DNA of 64,000 bases from Caenispirillum bisanense (GCF_039523075.1 NZ_BAAAEP010000007.1:1-64000), one strand, 5' to 3'; shown: positions 7,958 through 16,503, counted from the first letter of the stretch. Made by a program: numbers and translations. The notes: generated by a model not told the origin, from the sequence alone.

Positions 7958-9352
7958 GTGAGTGATATGCCAAATGACAACACAGCCCCGCAGCACACGC
8001 CTGAACAGTCCGTCGCGTATCTGACCGAGTGGATCCGCTCGCGCGGCGTCACCGAGGTCGAATGCCTCGTTCCCGACATGTCGGGCATCCCGCGCGGCAA
8101 GATCCTGCCCGCCCACAAGTTCCTCTCGGGCCTGACCGACCGGGGCTTGCGCCTGCCCGAAAGCGTGTTCATCCAGACCGTGACCGGGGAATACCCGGAA
8201 GAAGACGTCATCGACGAAGTCGACGGCGACATCTACCTGCGGCCGGACGCCTCCACCATCCGCATCGTGCCGTGGTACGAGGAGCCGACCGCCCAGGTCA
8301 TCAACGATTGCATCCATCGCGACGGCCGCCCGGTCGACATCTCGCCGCGCCACGTTCTGCAGAACGTGCTGCGCCTGTACGAGAACAAGGGCTGGAAGCC
8401 GGTCATCGCGCCGGAGCTGGAATTCTTCCTGGTCAAGGTGAACGCCGACCCCGACTACCCCCTGGAGCCGCCGATCGGCCGCTCCGGCCGGCCGGAAATC
8501 GGGCGCCAGGCCTACGGCATCGACGCCGTGAACGAGTTCGATCCGCTGTTCGAGGACGTCTACGACTACTGCGATGCGCAGGATCTGGACGTCGACACGC
8601 TGCACCACGAGGGCGGCGCCGCGCAGATGGAGATCAACTTCAACCACGGTGAAGCGCTCAGCCTGGCCGACCAGGTGTTCCTGTTCAAGCGCACCGTCCA
8701 CCAGGCGGCGCTGCGCCACGACGTCTATGCCACCTTCATGGCCAAGCCGCTGGAAGGCCAGCCCGGCAGCGCCATGCACATGCACCAGTCGATCGTCGAC
8801 CCGGCGACGGGCAGGAACCTGTTCGCCACCGCCGACGGCACCGAGACGGACCTGTTCCGCTGGCACATCGGCGGCCTGCAGAAGTACCTGCCGCAGGCCA
8901 TGCTGATGCTGGCGCCCAACGTCAACAGCTTCCGCCGGCTGGTGCGCAACTACAACGCCCCCATCAACATGCACTGGGGCCGCGACAACCGCACCGTCGG
9001 CCTGCGAGTGCCGTTCTGCCAGCCGGAAGCCATGCGGGTGGAAAACCGCCTGTCGGGGGCCGATGCCAACCCCTACCTCGCCATGGCGGCGTCGCTGGCC
9101 TGTGGCTACCTCGGCATGATCGAGCAGATCGAGCCCACCAAGCCGATCACCGGCTCGGGCTACACCAAGGCGCACGCCCTGCCGCGCCACATGCCGGAAG
9201 CCATCGACCGCTTCGCCCACGCCCGCAAGCTGCAGGAAGTGCTGGGCGAGAGCTTCTGCCGCGTCTATGCGGCGGTGAAGGAAGCGGAGTGGGACGCCTA
9301 CCAGGACGTCATTTCGTCGTGGGAGCGCGAGTATCTGCTGCTGAACGTTTGA
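7958..9352 (+). CDS. puuA: Glutamine synthetase family protein, gamma-glutamylputrescine synthetase-like
   Basis: A 464-residue member of the glutamine synthetase superfamily. It contains the beta-grasp N-domain and the catalytic domain with APELEFFLV (metal ligands), AQMEINFNHG, GSAMHMHQS, and the RVENRLSGADANPYLA motif. The short length and lack of an adenylylation-site C-terminus point to a gamma-glutamylamide synthetase such as PuuA, which ligates glutamate to putrescine or another amine using ATP, rather than housekeeping GlnA. Amine specificity is inferred. The start is GTG 7958 or ATG 7967; no strong ribosome site distinguishes them. A TATAGT hexamer at 7931-7936 may be the -10 element. 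Confidence 0.8.
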   Translation: MSDMPNDNTAPQHTPEQSVAYLTEWIRSRGVTEVECLVPDMSGIPRGKILPAHKFLSGLTDRGLRLPESVFIQTVTGEYPEEDVIDEVDGDIYLRPDASTIRIVPWYEEPTAQVINDCIHRDGRPVDISPRHVLQNVLRLYENKGWKPVIAPELEFFLVKVNADPDYPLEPPIGRSGRPEIGRQAYGIDAVNEFDPLFEDVYDYCDAQDLDVDTLHHEGGAAQMEINFNHGEALSLADQVFLFKRTVHQAALRHDVYATFMAKPLEGQPGSAMHMHQSIVDPATGRNLFATADGTETDLFRWHIGGLQKYLPQAMLMLAPNVNSFRRLVRNYNAPINMHWGRDNRTVGLRVPFCQPEAMRVENRLSGADANPYLAMAASLACGYLGMIEQIEPTKPITGSGYTKAHALPRHMPEAIDRFAHARKLQEVLGESFCRVYAAVKEAEWDAYQDVISSWEREYLLLNV

Positions 9353-9358
9353 TGCTAG

Positions 9359-9388
9359 GCAGCCTTGATCGGACCCGATCAAGGCTGC
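9359..9388. repeat. Perfect 14-bp inverted repeat after puuA-like gene
   Basis: GCAGCCTTGATCGG and CCGATCAAGGCTGC flank a 2-base centre. It lies six bases past the stop codon but lacks a T-run, so it may be a factor-dependent end or a transcript-stabilising hairpin. Confidence 0.55.
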
Positions 9389-9463
9389 GCCCTCAGGCGC
9401 CGGGCGGCCGCTCCTCGCGGCCTTGGCTTACGCCGCATAAGCGGCGGCGCGCGGTCGCGCTTG

Positions 9464-9498
9464 CCAAGCTGCAATGAGGCGCTGTCAGTGCAGCTTGG
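9464..9498. repeat. 10-bp inverted repeat upstream of MFS gene
   Basis: CCAAGCTGCA (9464-9473) and TGCAGCTTGG (9489-9498) form a perfect dyad with a 15-base loop, about 80 bases before the transporter start. It could be an operator or part of a structured leader. Confidence 0.4.
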
Positions 9499-9576
9499 CT
9501 TAATCCGGGTAAATGGACCTGGGCCGGGTCGGGCGGGAGGGCCTATGCTCTCCCGCCTGTCCTTTGGGAGACGTCC

Positions 9577-10812
9577 ATGTCCGCCCCTGCCGCCGCCGCT
9601 GCCGCTTCTTCCCTGCGCGAGGCCCGCACGGTCGGGTGGATTGCCGGCATCGCCCACTTCTTCAGCCACCTGTTCGAGCCCGTGTTCTACGTGGTCGCCC
9701 TGGTGCTGCCGAAGCAGTTCGACATCTCCTATGAACACGCCCTCAGCCTGATCATCGTCGGCAAGCTGCTGTATGGCCTGGCCGCGCCGCTGGCCGGCTG
9801 GCTGGGCGACCGCTGGTCGGCGACCGGCATGATGGCGGTCTACTTCCTCGGCCTCGGCGCATCCGGCCTGTGGGTGGGGATGGCGGCGACGCCGCTGGAG
9901 CTGTCGCTGGCGCTGATGGCCATGGGGCTGTTCGGGTCGATCTATCACCCGGTCGGCATCGCGTGGCTGGTGCGGTCCTCCCCCAACCGCGGCAAGGCGC
10001 TGGGGTTCAACGGCGTGTTCGGCGGCCTCGGCCCGGCGGCGGCGGGGGTGACGGCCGGCGCCCTGATCGAGTGGTTCGGCTGGCGTTCCGCCTTCATCGT
10101 GCCGGCGGTGGTGGTGCTGGTGCTGGGGGCGGTGTTCGTGGTGCTGCTGCGCACCGGCGTCGTCCATGAAACCCGCCGCGATGCCGCCCCGCAGGCCGAT
10201 CCCGACCGCCGCGACACGGTGCGCGCCTACCTCGTGCTGGCGCTGTGCATGCTGTGCGGCGGCCTCATCTATCAGGCCACGCAATCGAGCCTGCCGAAGC
10301 TGTTCGAGGAGCGGCTGGGCGACTGGATCGGCGGTTCCGGCACCCTCGGCGTCGGCACGGCGGTGATGATCGTCTACGGCGTCGCCGGGTTGTTGCAGGT
10401 GTGGTGCGGCCAGCTGGCCGACCGCTATCCGCTGAAGACGGTCTACATCGGCATGTACCTGGTGCAGATCCCGCTGCTGGCGGCGGCCGCCAGTCTGGCC
10501 GGGGTGCCGCTGCTGCTGGCCGCCATGATGATGGTGACGCTGAACATCGGCGCCCTGCCGGCGGAGAACAGCCTGCTCGCCAAGTTCACGCCGCCGCGCT
10601 GGCGGGCCACCGCCTATGGCGCCAAGTTCGTCATCGCCTTTGGCATTTCCGGCCTCGGCGTCCAGCTGGCGGGCTGGGTGCGCGGGGTGAGCGGCGACTT
10701 CTTCTGGCTCTACATCGGGCTGGCGGTGGCGGCGGCGCTGATCACCGCCATCGCCCTGCGCCTGCCGGGCGGCCAGCCCAAGCCGGTTCCGGTGCCGGTG
10801 CCGGCGGAGTAG
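9577..10812 (+). CDS. Major facilitator superfamily transporter
   Basis: A 411-residue polytopic membrane protein with about twelve hydrophobic segments. Features include a GxLADRY-like loop (CGQLADRYPLKT), an A-like motif (GWLGDRWS) after the second helix, and a large central loop near residue 200. The early helix sequence (HFFSHLFEPVFYVVALVLPKQF) resembles the fosmidomycin-resistance/Fsr-like branch. It is predicted to be a proton-coupled exporter of a small molecule; the substrate is unknown. GGGAG lies eight bases before the ATG. It is preceded by a hairpin-rich leader of about 200 bases. Confidence 0.8.
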   Translation: MSAPAAAAAASSLREARTVGWIAGIAHFFSHLFEPVFYVVALVLPKQFDISYEHALSLIIVGKLLYGLAAPLAGWLGDRWSATGMMAVYFLGLGASGLWVGMAATPLELSLALMAMGLFGSIYHPVGIAWLVRSSPNRGKALGFNGVFGGLGPAAAGVTAGALIEWFGWRSAFIVPAVVVLVLGAVFVVLLRTGVVHETRRDAAPQADPDRRDTVRAYLVLALCMLCGGLIYQATQSSLPKLFEERLGDWIGGSGTLGVGTAVMIVYGVAGLLQVWCGQLADRYPLKTVYIGMYLVQIPLLAAAASLAGVPLLLAAMMMVTLNIGALPAENSLLAKFTPPRWRATAYGAKFVIAFGISGLGVQLAGWVRGVSGDFFWLYIGLAVAAALITAIALRLPGGQPKPVPVPVPAE

Positions 10813-10850
10813 GGGCGGGCGGGCCGCCAGCCCGCCCGTTGCGCCGCCCC

Positions 10851-11300
10851 TCAGCCGAGGCCGATGCGCGGCATCTCGATCGCCGGGCAGCGGTCCATGA
10901 CGACGATCAGGCCGGCGGCGCGGGCCCGTTCCGCCGCGTCCTCGTCGATCACCCCCAGCTGCATCCACACCCCCTGGATGCCTTTCTCCCGCTTCAGGGC
11001 GATGGCCTGGTCGACGATGTCGCCGGCGCGGTCGGAGCGGCGGAAGATGTCCACCATGTCCACCGGCCCCGGCACCGCCGCCAGCGACGGGTAGCACGGC
11101 CGGCCGTCGATGCTGTCGTGGCCGGGGTTCACCGGCACCACGTCGTAGCCGTGGCGGGCGAGGAAGGCGGCGACCCGGTGGCTCGGCCGATGCGGCTTCG
11201 GCGAGGCGCCGACCACCGCGATGCGCCGGCACGAGGTCAGCAGGGCATGGACACGCTCGTCAACCGAGGCATAAAGCAGGTCGTCGGGCTCGGCGGGCAT
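10851..11300 (-). CDS. CoA-binding domain protein, YccU family
   Basis: A 149-residue protein made almost entirely of a Rossmann-like CoA-binding domain. IAVVGASPKPHRPSHRVAAFL near the start is the nucleotide-binding glycine motif. GYDVVPVNPGHDSIDGRPCYPSL and GIQGVWMQLGVIDEDAA match the succinyl-CoA-synthetase-like fold of YccU proteins. The cellular role of the family is not established. It converges on the MFS gene with about 40 bases between stops; the intervening GC-rich repeat has no T-run. Confidence 0.82.
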   Translation of the reverse strand: MPAEPDDLLYASVDERVHALLTSCRRIAVVGASPKPHRPSHRVAAFLARHGYDVVPVNPGHDSIDGRPCYPSLAAVPGPVDMVDIFRRSDRAGDIVDQAIALKREKGIQGVWMQLGVIDEDAAERARAAGLIVVMDRCPAIEMPRIGLG

Positions 11301-11504
11301 GGCTGGTCCTCCGTCCGATGGGGGTGTTCGGGCATCCTACGCCGGCGGCGGCGGGTCGGCTGCCCTGTGGATGGGGCATGTCACCCATGTGGTGCTGGTT
11401 GAAACCCGCCCGCATGTGTTTATATGCGTTTTCGGAAGGGTAGTCCCTGTTCGGCGCGTTGATGCGCAGGCGGGAGCCCGTATGGCAAGGTTTGGAGTAC
11501 GCGC

Positions 11505-11708
11505 ATGTTTCGGGCTCCCATGCTGACCGTCAACGAAGTGGCGGAGCGCATGAAGGTCACCCCCCGCACGGTGGGCGACTGGATCCGCCACGGCAAGCTG
11601 CGCGCCATCAAGGTTGGGCGGGACTGGCGCATCGCCGTCAGGGACCTGGAGGTCTTCGCCGACGCCCACGCCAACATCCCGGCGCCGGCCTCCGACGACG
11701 GCCGTTGA
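11505..11708 (+). CDS. Excisionase-like helix-turn-helix DNA-binding protein
   Basis: A 67-residue protein that is essentially one winged helix of the MerR/excisionase (HTH_17) type: LTVNEVAERMKVTPRTVGDW followed by IRHGKLRAIKVGRDWRI. Such proteins bind promoters or recombination sites. No integrase or other phage gene is nearby, so a stand-alone regulator is more likely than an excisionase. The start may be ATG 11505 or ATG 11520, which begins at MLTVNE. Confidence 0.75.
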   Translation: MFRAPMLTVNEVAERMKVTPRTVGDWIRHGKLRAIKVGRDWRIAVRDLEVFADAHANIPAPASDDGR

Positions 11709-11740
11709 GGCCGCTTCTCCGCAGCAGTCTGTCACCCTGA

Positions 11741-11774
11741 CACAAGGGCCCGGCCGTCATGCCGGGCCCTTGTG
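11741..11774. repeat. Perfect 14-bp hairpin downstream of HTH gene
   Basis: CACAAGGGCCCGGC and GCCGGGCCCTTGTG enclose CGTCAT. It is placed like a terminator for the HTH gene but has no T-run. Confidence 0.5.
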
Positions 11775-11790
11775 CATTCGAGAGCCGGAC

Positions 11791-11828
11791 AAAAAAGCGG
11801 CGAACGGCAAGGGGACGCCGTTCGCCGC
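11791..11828 (-). terminator. Intrinsic terminator of the OmpR-type regulator
   Basis: On the minus strand a 12-bp stem (GCGGCGAACGGC with GCCGTTCGCCGC, 8-base loop) is followed by six Ts. It lies about 110 bases past the regulator's stop codon. Confidence 0.75.
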
Positions 11829-11935
11829 AAGGACGGGATCTGATCGAAGAAGGGGAAGTCTTCTCGTCACCCCTTGGACATGGGGCAAATGGCGGCCATT
11901 TCAACCGCTGTCGCCGTGCGGATGCCCGCTTTCGC

Positions 11936-12637
11936 CTATCGGACCTGCGCCGCCAGCTTGTATCCGACCCCCTGCACGGTGACGATCAGCCGCGGCGCCC
12001 GCGGGTTCGCCTCCATCTTGCGGCGCAGGCGGGAGACCAGCGTGTCGACCGTGCGCTCGCCCACGTCGGGATCGCGGTTGGAGACCACCTCCACCAGGTA
12101 ATAGCGCGCCACCGGGCGGCCGGGGGACCGCACCAGGGCGGCCAGCAGGTCGAACTCGCCGCGGGTCAGCCGCACCGGCGCGCCCTGCGGGTCGGCCAGC
12201 TCGCGGCGGGTGAGGTCGATGGTCCAGCCGTCGAAGGTGTGGACCGAGTAATCGGCCGGCGGCGGCGGCCGGCGGCGGCGCAGCACGCTGCGCACGCGGG
12301 CCAGCAGTTCGCGCAGGGCCACCGGCTTGACCACATAGTCGTCGGCGCCCAGTTCCAGCCCGATCACCCGGTCCATGGTGTCGGCGCGGCCGGAGACGAA
12401 GATGATGCCGGCATCGCTGCTGCCGCGCAGGTGGCGGGCCAAGTCGAAGCCGTCGCCGTCGGGCAGGCGGATGTCGAGCAGGTAGCAGTCGGCCGCCCAG
12501 CGCGGCGCCCCTTCCAGCGCCGCGGCGACGGTTGAGGCCTCCCACACGTCGAACCCTTCCCGCCGCAGGTAATCGCCCGTCAGTTCCCGCACGGCATGGT
12601 CGTCATCGACGATCACCAGCCTGTCCCGCCTCGCCAT
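11936..12637 (-). CDS. OmpR/PhoB-family response regulator
   Basis: A 233-residue two-domain regulator. The receiver domain (1-120) has acidic residues in IVDDDH, phosphoacceptor Asp55 (YLLDIRLPDGDG) and the lysine in DDYVVKPV. A winged-helix DNA-binding domain covers about 130-230 (LTRGEFDLLAAL, ERTVDTLVSRLRRKME, VQGVGYKLA). It binds direct repeats upstream of target genes when phosphorylated. It is divergent from the Na/Pi cotransporter, whose promoter carries a direct repeat of the right spacing, so that gene is a plausible target. No kinase is adjacent. TorR-like and PhoB-like assignments are both possible. Confidence 0.88.
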   Translation of the reverse strand: MARRDRLVIVDDDHAVRELTGDYLRREGFDVWEASTVAAALEGAPRWAADCYLLDIRLPDGDGFDLARHLRGSSDAGIIFVSGRADTMDRVIGLELGADDYVVKPVALRELLARVRSVLRRRRPPPPADYSVHTFDGWTIDLTRRELADPQGAPVRLTRGEFDLLAALVRSPGRPVARYYLVEVVSNRDPDVGERTVDTLVSRLRRKMEANPRAPRLIVTVQGVGYKLAAQVR

Positions 12638-12718
12638 CCGCTCCCACTCTGCCGCCGGTTGTTCTCCTGGGTCTTACAGGAAGGATGCAGCGATTCCCGG
12701 CACGGTCAAGGCTGCCGA

Positions 12719-12740
12719 TTGTCATGCAGTTGTCACGGGA
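12719..12740 (+). promoter_or_regulatory. Pho-box-like direct repeat
   Basis: TTGTCATGCAG is followed directly by TTGTCACGGGA: two 11-base repeats with TTGTCA spaced 11 bp apart. This is the geometry of PhoB boxes (consensus half CTGTCAT). The second repeat overlaps the -35 element of the Na/Pi cotransporter promoter. Confidence 0.6.
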
Positions 12741-12758
12741 AGCGGCTGCCTGTATGCT
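12730..12758 (+). promoter_or_regulatory. Sigma70-type promoter of the Na/Pi cotransporter
   Basis: TTGTCA (12730-12735) and TATGCT (12753-12758) are separated by 17 bases. It lies about 110 bases before the start codon, leaving an untranslated leader of around 100 bases. Confidence 0.55.
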
Positions 12759-12868
12759 GCCAAAGACGCACTCTGTGCGGTTTGCCTCGACCGAGGGAGA
12801 GCGGGAGGCGGAGCGGCGCGGGGAAGGAACAAGGCGGCCCAAGGCCGTCCACCGGGGGGAGGGGCGCC

Positions 12869-14560
12869 ATGGAGACCGTCGGCGCGTCGGAACTGCCTGT
12901 CACCACCATCGTCATCGGCCTGCTGGGCGGCCTGGCGCTGTTCCTGTTCGGGCTGGAGACGCTGTCGCAGGGCCTGCGCTCGGTGGCCGGCGACAGCATG
13001 CGGCGGGTTCTGGCGGCGCTGACCGGCAACCGCTTCGTCGGCGCCTTCACCGGCGCCGTGGTGACGGCGGTGATCCAGTCGTCGTCGGTGACGACGGTGC
13101 TGGTGGTCGGGTTCATCTCCGCCGGCATCATGACGTTGGCGCAGGGGGTGGGCGTCATCATGGGCGCCAACATCGGCTCCACCGTCACCGCCCAGCTGGT
13201 CGCCTTCAAGATCACCGAGGCGGCGCTGCCGCTCATCACCGTCGGGTTCGCCGTCGTCTTCATGGCCCGCAACGAGGTGGTGAAGCACTGGGCGTCGGTG
13301 GTGCTCGGCCTCGGCTTCGTGTTCCTCGGCATGGACATGATGAGCGACGCCATGGCGCCCCTGCGCGGCTCGCCGGAGTTCCGCGAGGCGGTGGCGACGC
13401 TGCAGCAGCCGGTGTGGGGCGTGCTGGCCGGGTTCATCTTCACCGCGGTGGTGCAAAGCTCCGCCGCCACCCTCGGCATCATCATCACCATGGCGAGCCA
13501 GGGGCTGATCCCGCTGGATGCCGGCATCGCCGTGCTGCTGGGCGCCAACATCGGCACCTGCGCCACCGCCATCCTGGCCGCCATCGGCCGCCCGCGGGAA
13601 GCGGTGCGGGCGGCGCTGGCGCACATCCTGTTCAACGTCATCGGCGTCATCGCCTGGCTGCCGTTCATCGCCCAGCTGGAGGCCATGGTGGTCGGCCTCA
13701 CGCCGGGCAATCCGGCGCGCGAGATCGCCAACGCCCACACCCTGTTCAACGTCATCAATGTGGCGGTGATGATCTGGTTCACCGGCCCGCTCACCCGCCT
13801 GATCCTGTGGCTGGTGCCGGAGCGGCCGGTGATGCCGGGGGAGGAGGAACGGCCGCGTCCGCGCTACCTCGATACCGCCCTGCTGGAAAGCCCGCCGGCC
13901 GCCCTGGATGCCGTGCGCCTGGAACTGGGCGACCTGGGGCAGCGGGTGCGGCGCATGCTGGTGGCGGTGCTGCCGGCCGCCACCCAGGGCTCGCGCCCGG
14001 CGCTGGAGGCGGTGGCGCGCATGGATGTGGCGGTGGACGCCCTCTATGAGTCGGTGATGGACTACCTGCGCCGCATCGGCGGCCGCACTCTCACCCGCAC
14101 CCAGGCCACCGCCTACATCGGCCTGATGGAGGCAGCGCGCGGGCTGGAGAGCATCGGCGACCTGGTGGAGACTGACATGGTCACCATCGGCCGCCGCCGG
14201 CTGGAGGAAAAGGTCGCCATCAGCGACCACAGCGCCCGCCAGGTCGCCGACCTCCACGCCAAGGTGCTGGATGCCCTGGACGGCACCCTGGAGGCGGTGC
14301 GCGCCGGGGATCTGGAGGCGGCGCGGCGGGTCATCGCCATGAAGGCCGACATCTCCGCCCAGGTGCAGCGGGCCACCCGCCACGGCGCCGCCCGACTGCT
14401 GGCGCACGAGCCCAACCGGGTGGCGGCCTATACCCGCGAGATGGAGCTGATCGAGCAGCTGCGCCGCATCTACTATTTCTGCAAGCGCATCTGCCGCGCC
14501 CTGGCCGACCCGCAGCCGGTGTATGAGGAGGAGCCTCCCCGCGACGCGGCGGCGGAGTAG
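12869..14560 (+). CDS. Na+/phosphate cotransporter family protein with PhoU-like tail
   Basis: A 563-residue protein. About nine hydrophobic segments lie in the first 310 residues and contain the duplicated QSS signature of NaPi-II carriers (VIQSSSVTTVLVVGF and VVQSSAATLGIII), each followed by a GANIGS/T-T motif. The C-terminal 230 residues are helical and charged, resembling a PhoU domain (for example MDVAVDALYESVMDYLRRI). It is predicted to import phosphate with sodium at the inner membrane. The ATG at 12869 follows GGGGGGAGGGG; longer upstream frames lack homology. The Pho-box-like promoter supports induction by phosphate starvation. Confidence 0.88.
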   Translation: METVGASELPVTTIVIGLLGGLALFLFGLETLSQGLRSVAGDSMRRVLAALTGNRFVGAFTGAVVTAVIQSSSVTTVLVVGFISAGIMTLAQGVGVIMGANIGSTVTAQLVAFKITEAALPLITVGFAVVFMARNEVVKHWASVVLGLGFVFLGMDMMSDAMAPLRGSPEFREAVATLQQPVWGVLAGFIFTAVVQSSAATLGIIITMASQGLIPLDAGIAVLLGANIGTCATAILAAIGRPREAVRAALAHILFNVIGVIAWLPFIAQLEAMVVGLTPGNPAREIANAHTLFNVINVAVMIWFTGPLTRLILWLVPERPVMPGEEERPRPRYLDTALLESPPAALDAVRLELGDLGQRVRRMLVAVLPAATQGSRPALEAVARMDVAVDALYESVMDYLRRIGGRTLTRTQATAYIGLMEAARGLESIGDLVETDMVTIGRRRLEEKVAISDHSARQVADLHAKVLDALDGTLEAVRAGDLEAARRVIAMKADISAQVQRATRHGAARLLAHEPNRVAAYTREMELIEQLRRIYYFCKRICRALADPQPVYEEEPPRDAAAE

Positions 14561-14580
14561 CCGTCCGGCCGGCGCCGGGG

Positions 14581-14862
14581 TCAGTGGTTGCGCAGGGCGT
14601 CGATGAGGGCGTCCTTGCTCATCTTCGACCGCCCGGCGATGCCCACCTTCTTCGCCTGCTGATAGAGGTCGTCCTTGTTCCAGTCCTCATAGCGACCGTG
14701 GCGACCGCCCTTGGCGGCCGTTTCCGACGTGCCGCCGTGGGAGGCCTTGCTCTTCGCCTGGGCGTTGGCGATGCGCGCCGCCTTGCCCTTGCTGGCGCCC
14801 TGGTCGCGCAGGCGCTCGTAGGTCTTGTCGTCCTTGATCTGGCTGCCGTGGTCCTTGACCAT
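14581..14862 (-). CDS. Small basic protein with Rho-N/SAP-like C-terminus
   Basis: A 93-residue lysine-rich soluble protein. The start MVKDHGSQIKDDKTYERLRDQGASKGKAARIAN and the end DDLYQQAKKVGIAGRSKMSKDALIDALRNH match a family often annotated as Rho termination factor N-terminal-like. The C-terminal 35 residues form a SAP/Rho-N type helix-extended-helix that may bind nucleic acid. AGGAG precedes the ATG. The role is unknown; relatives are often stress-induced. Confidence 0.7.
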   Translation of the reverse strand: MVKDHGSQIKDDKTYERLRDQGASKGKAARIANAQAKSKASHGGTSETAAKGGRHGRYEDWNKDDLYQQAKKVGIAGRSKMSKDALIDALRNH

Positions 14863-15008
14863 GGGGGGCTCCTGTCGTTGCGGAGGGGAAACGCGCCCCT
14901 GCGAGCGGAGAACGCCCGCCGGCGGCGGCGGGATCGCCTGCGGTGGCTTTACCGCGGCGCCTCGGGCAGGTATGACGACCGCCGGATGTGATAGCCGGAG
15001 CCGATGCC

Positions 15009-15413
15009 GTGACCGACGAGCGCTTCACCCGCGGGCTCGACCGCCTGCGCCAGCTGCATGGCGTGGTCGGCGACGATTTCCTCGACGACCTGCGCGCCGT
15101 GGCGCCGGACTTCGCCCGCATGGTGGTGGAGTTCCCCTACGGCGACCTGCATTCGCGCCCCGGCCTGCCGGCCCGCGACCGCCAGATCGCCATCGTCTCG
15201 GCCCTGGCGGCCATGGGCAATGCGCCGAAGGAACTGAAAATCCACATCCGCGCCGCCCTCAATGCCGGCGTGACGCGCGAGGAACTGGTGGAGGTGCTGA
15301 TGCAGCTGGCCCCCTACGCCGGCTTTCCGGCGGCGCTGGAAGGCCTGTTCGCCGCCAAGGAGGTATTCGCCGCCGCCGATGCCGCCGCCTCCACCGTCGT
15401 GCAGGAGGACTGA
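15009..15413 (+). CDS. Carboxymuconolactone decarboxylase/AhpD-fold family protein
   Basis: A 134-residue all-helical protein of the CMD/AhpD superfamily. Recognisable blocks are LPARDRQIAIVSALAAMGN, IRAALNAGVTREELVEVLMQLAPYAGFPAAL and the surrounding helices. The Cys-X-X-Cys redox pair of peroxidase-linked AhpD is absent, which favours a gamma-carboxymuconolactone decarboxylase-like or unknown activity. The GTG at 15009 follows GGAG by eight bases; another in-frame GTG lies at 14988. The next gene begins three bases after its stop codon, so they are probably cotranscribed. Confidence 0.78.
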   Translation: MTDERFTRGLDRLRQLHGVVGDDFLDDLRAVAPDFARMVVEFPYGDLHSRPGLPARDRQIAIVSALAAMGNAPKELKIHIRAALNAGVTREELVEVLMQLAPYAGFPAALEGLFAAKEVFAAADAAASTVVQED

Positions 15414-15416
15414 GTC

Positions 15417-15686
15417 ATGTCGGCCAACGGACGCTTCATTGCCCGCGTCGTGCAGGCCACCGGCGCGGTGATCGCCGGCGGCTTCCTGGTCAGCGCCGGG
15501 TGGACGCTGCTTTCGGTGCCGCCGCAGGGCTCGGCGGCGGCCTTTATTCTGGTGGTCCTGGTCAGCCAGCTGCCCGGCTTCGCCATCGGCGCGCTGGTGG
15601 TATGGGCCGGCACCGCCATGCACCGCCGCCACTCCACCACCCCGCCCCCTCCGCCGCCGCCAGCACCGCCACCGCCGGAGGGGTGA
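15417..15686 (+). CDS. Small two-helix membrane protein with polyproline tail
   Basis: An 89-residue protein of unknown function. Two hydrophobic segments lie at about 14-33 and 41-64. A cytoplasmic-looking HRRHSTT segment follows, then a tail of about 14 residues almost entirely proline with few alanines. Seven consecutive CCN codons could slow translation without EF-P. GAGGACTGAGTC precedes the ATG. It follows the CMD-family gene closely. Confidence 0.6.
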   Translation: MSANGRFIARVVQATGAVIAGGFLVSAGWTLLSVPPQGSAAAFILVVLVSQLPGFAIGALVVWAGTAMHRRHSTTPPPPPPPAPPPPEG

Positions 15687-15696
15687 GCGGCGCGCG

Positions 15697-16503
15697 TCAG
15701 CGCCCCTCCCACACCGGCGGGCGTTTGGCGAGGAAGGCGTCGATGCCTTCTTCCGCGTCGCGGGCCAGCATGTTGCGGGTCATGACCTCGCTGGCATAGG
15801 CGTAGGCGTCGGCCAGAGGCATTTCCAGCTGGCGGTAGAAGGCTTCCTTGCCGATGGCGAGGGTGAGCGGCGACTTGCCGGCGATCAGCTGCGCCATCTC
15901 CGCCACCGCCGCATCCAGCCGGTCGGCCGGCACCACGTCGTTGACCAACCCCGCCGCCTTGGCCTCGGCGGCGGTGATGGGGCGGCCGGACAGCAGCATC
16001 TCCATCGCCGCCTTGCGGCCGACGGCGCGCGACAGCGCCACCATGGGGGTGGAGCAGAACAGGCCGATGTTGACGCCGGGCGTCGCGAACTTCGCATCCT
16101 CGGCGGCATAGGCGAGGTCGCAGCTGGCCACCAGCTGGCAGCCGGCGGCGGTCGCCATGGCGTGGACGCAGGCGATCACCGGCTTCGGCAGGGTCACCAC
16201 CGACATCATCAGGCGCGAGCACTGCTCGAACAGCGCTTCATAGGCCTCGCGCCCCGGATTGCCGCGCACTTCCTTGAGGTCGTGGCCGGCGCAGAAGGCC
16301 GGGCCGTTGGCAGCGATGACCACTACCTTCACCGTGGCGTCGTCGCGGATGCGGTCCAGTTCCTCCTGCAGCGCCGCCATCAGCCCCACCGACAGGGCAT
16401 TGCGCGCCTGCGGCCGGTTCAGCGTCAGGGTGGCGATGCCGTCGGCATCGTCGCGCAGCAGGATGGGGGCGTCGGAAGTGGTGGCGGCGGCGGCAGCGGT
16501 CAT
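15697..16503 (-). CDS. Enoyl-CoA hydratase/isomerase family protein
   Basis: A 268-residue crotonase-fold protein. The oxyanion-hole strands are visible in ANGPAFCAGHDLKEV and VHAMATAAGCQLVASCDLA. The final part (DAEEGIDAFLAKRPPVWEGR) is typical of enoyl-CoA hydratases. The second catalytic glutamate position near the GCQL strand is replaced, so it may be a variant (ECHDC3-like) and its reaction is uncertain. The start at 16503 is favoured by GGAG nine bases upstream; ATG 16518 is an alternative. It is divergent from a hotdog thioesterase gene, with a LiuR-like site between them. Confidence 0.82.
   Translation of the reverse strand: MTAAAAATTSDAPILLRDDADGIATLTLNRPQARNALSVGLMAALQEELDRIRDDATVKVVVIAANGPAFCAGHDLKEVRGNPGREAYEALFEQCSRLMMSVVTLPKPVIACVHAMATAAGCQLVASCDLAYAAEDAKFATPGVNIGLFCSTPMVALSRAVGRKAAMEMLLSGRPITAAEAKAAGLVNDVVPADRLDAAVAEMAQLIAGKSPLTLAIGKEAFYRQLEMPLADAYAYASEVMTRNMLARDAEEGIDAFLAKRPPVWEGR

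Noticed and set aside
9379..11232. Long frame opposite the MFS and CoA-binding genes
   Set aside because: Low-complexity Arg/His/Gly-rich translation without motifs; overlaps two confident genes.
11505..11708. Excisionase of an integrated element
   Set aside because: The helix-turn-helix matches, but no integrase, attachment-site repeats or tRNA-targeted insertion is nearby; tRNA genes are 24 kb away.
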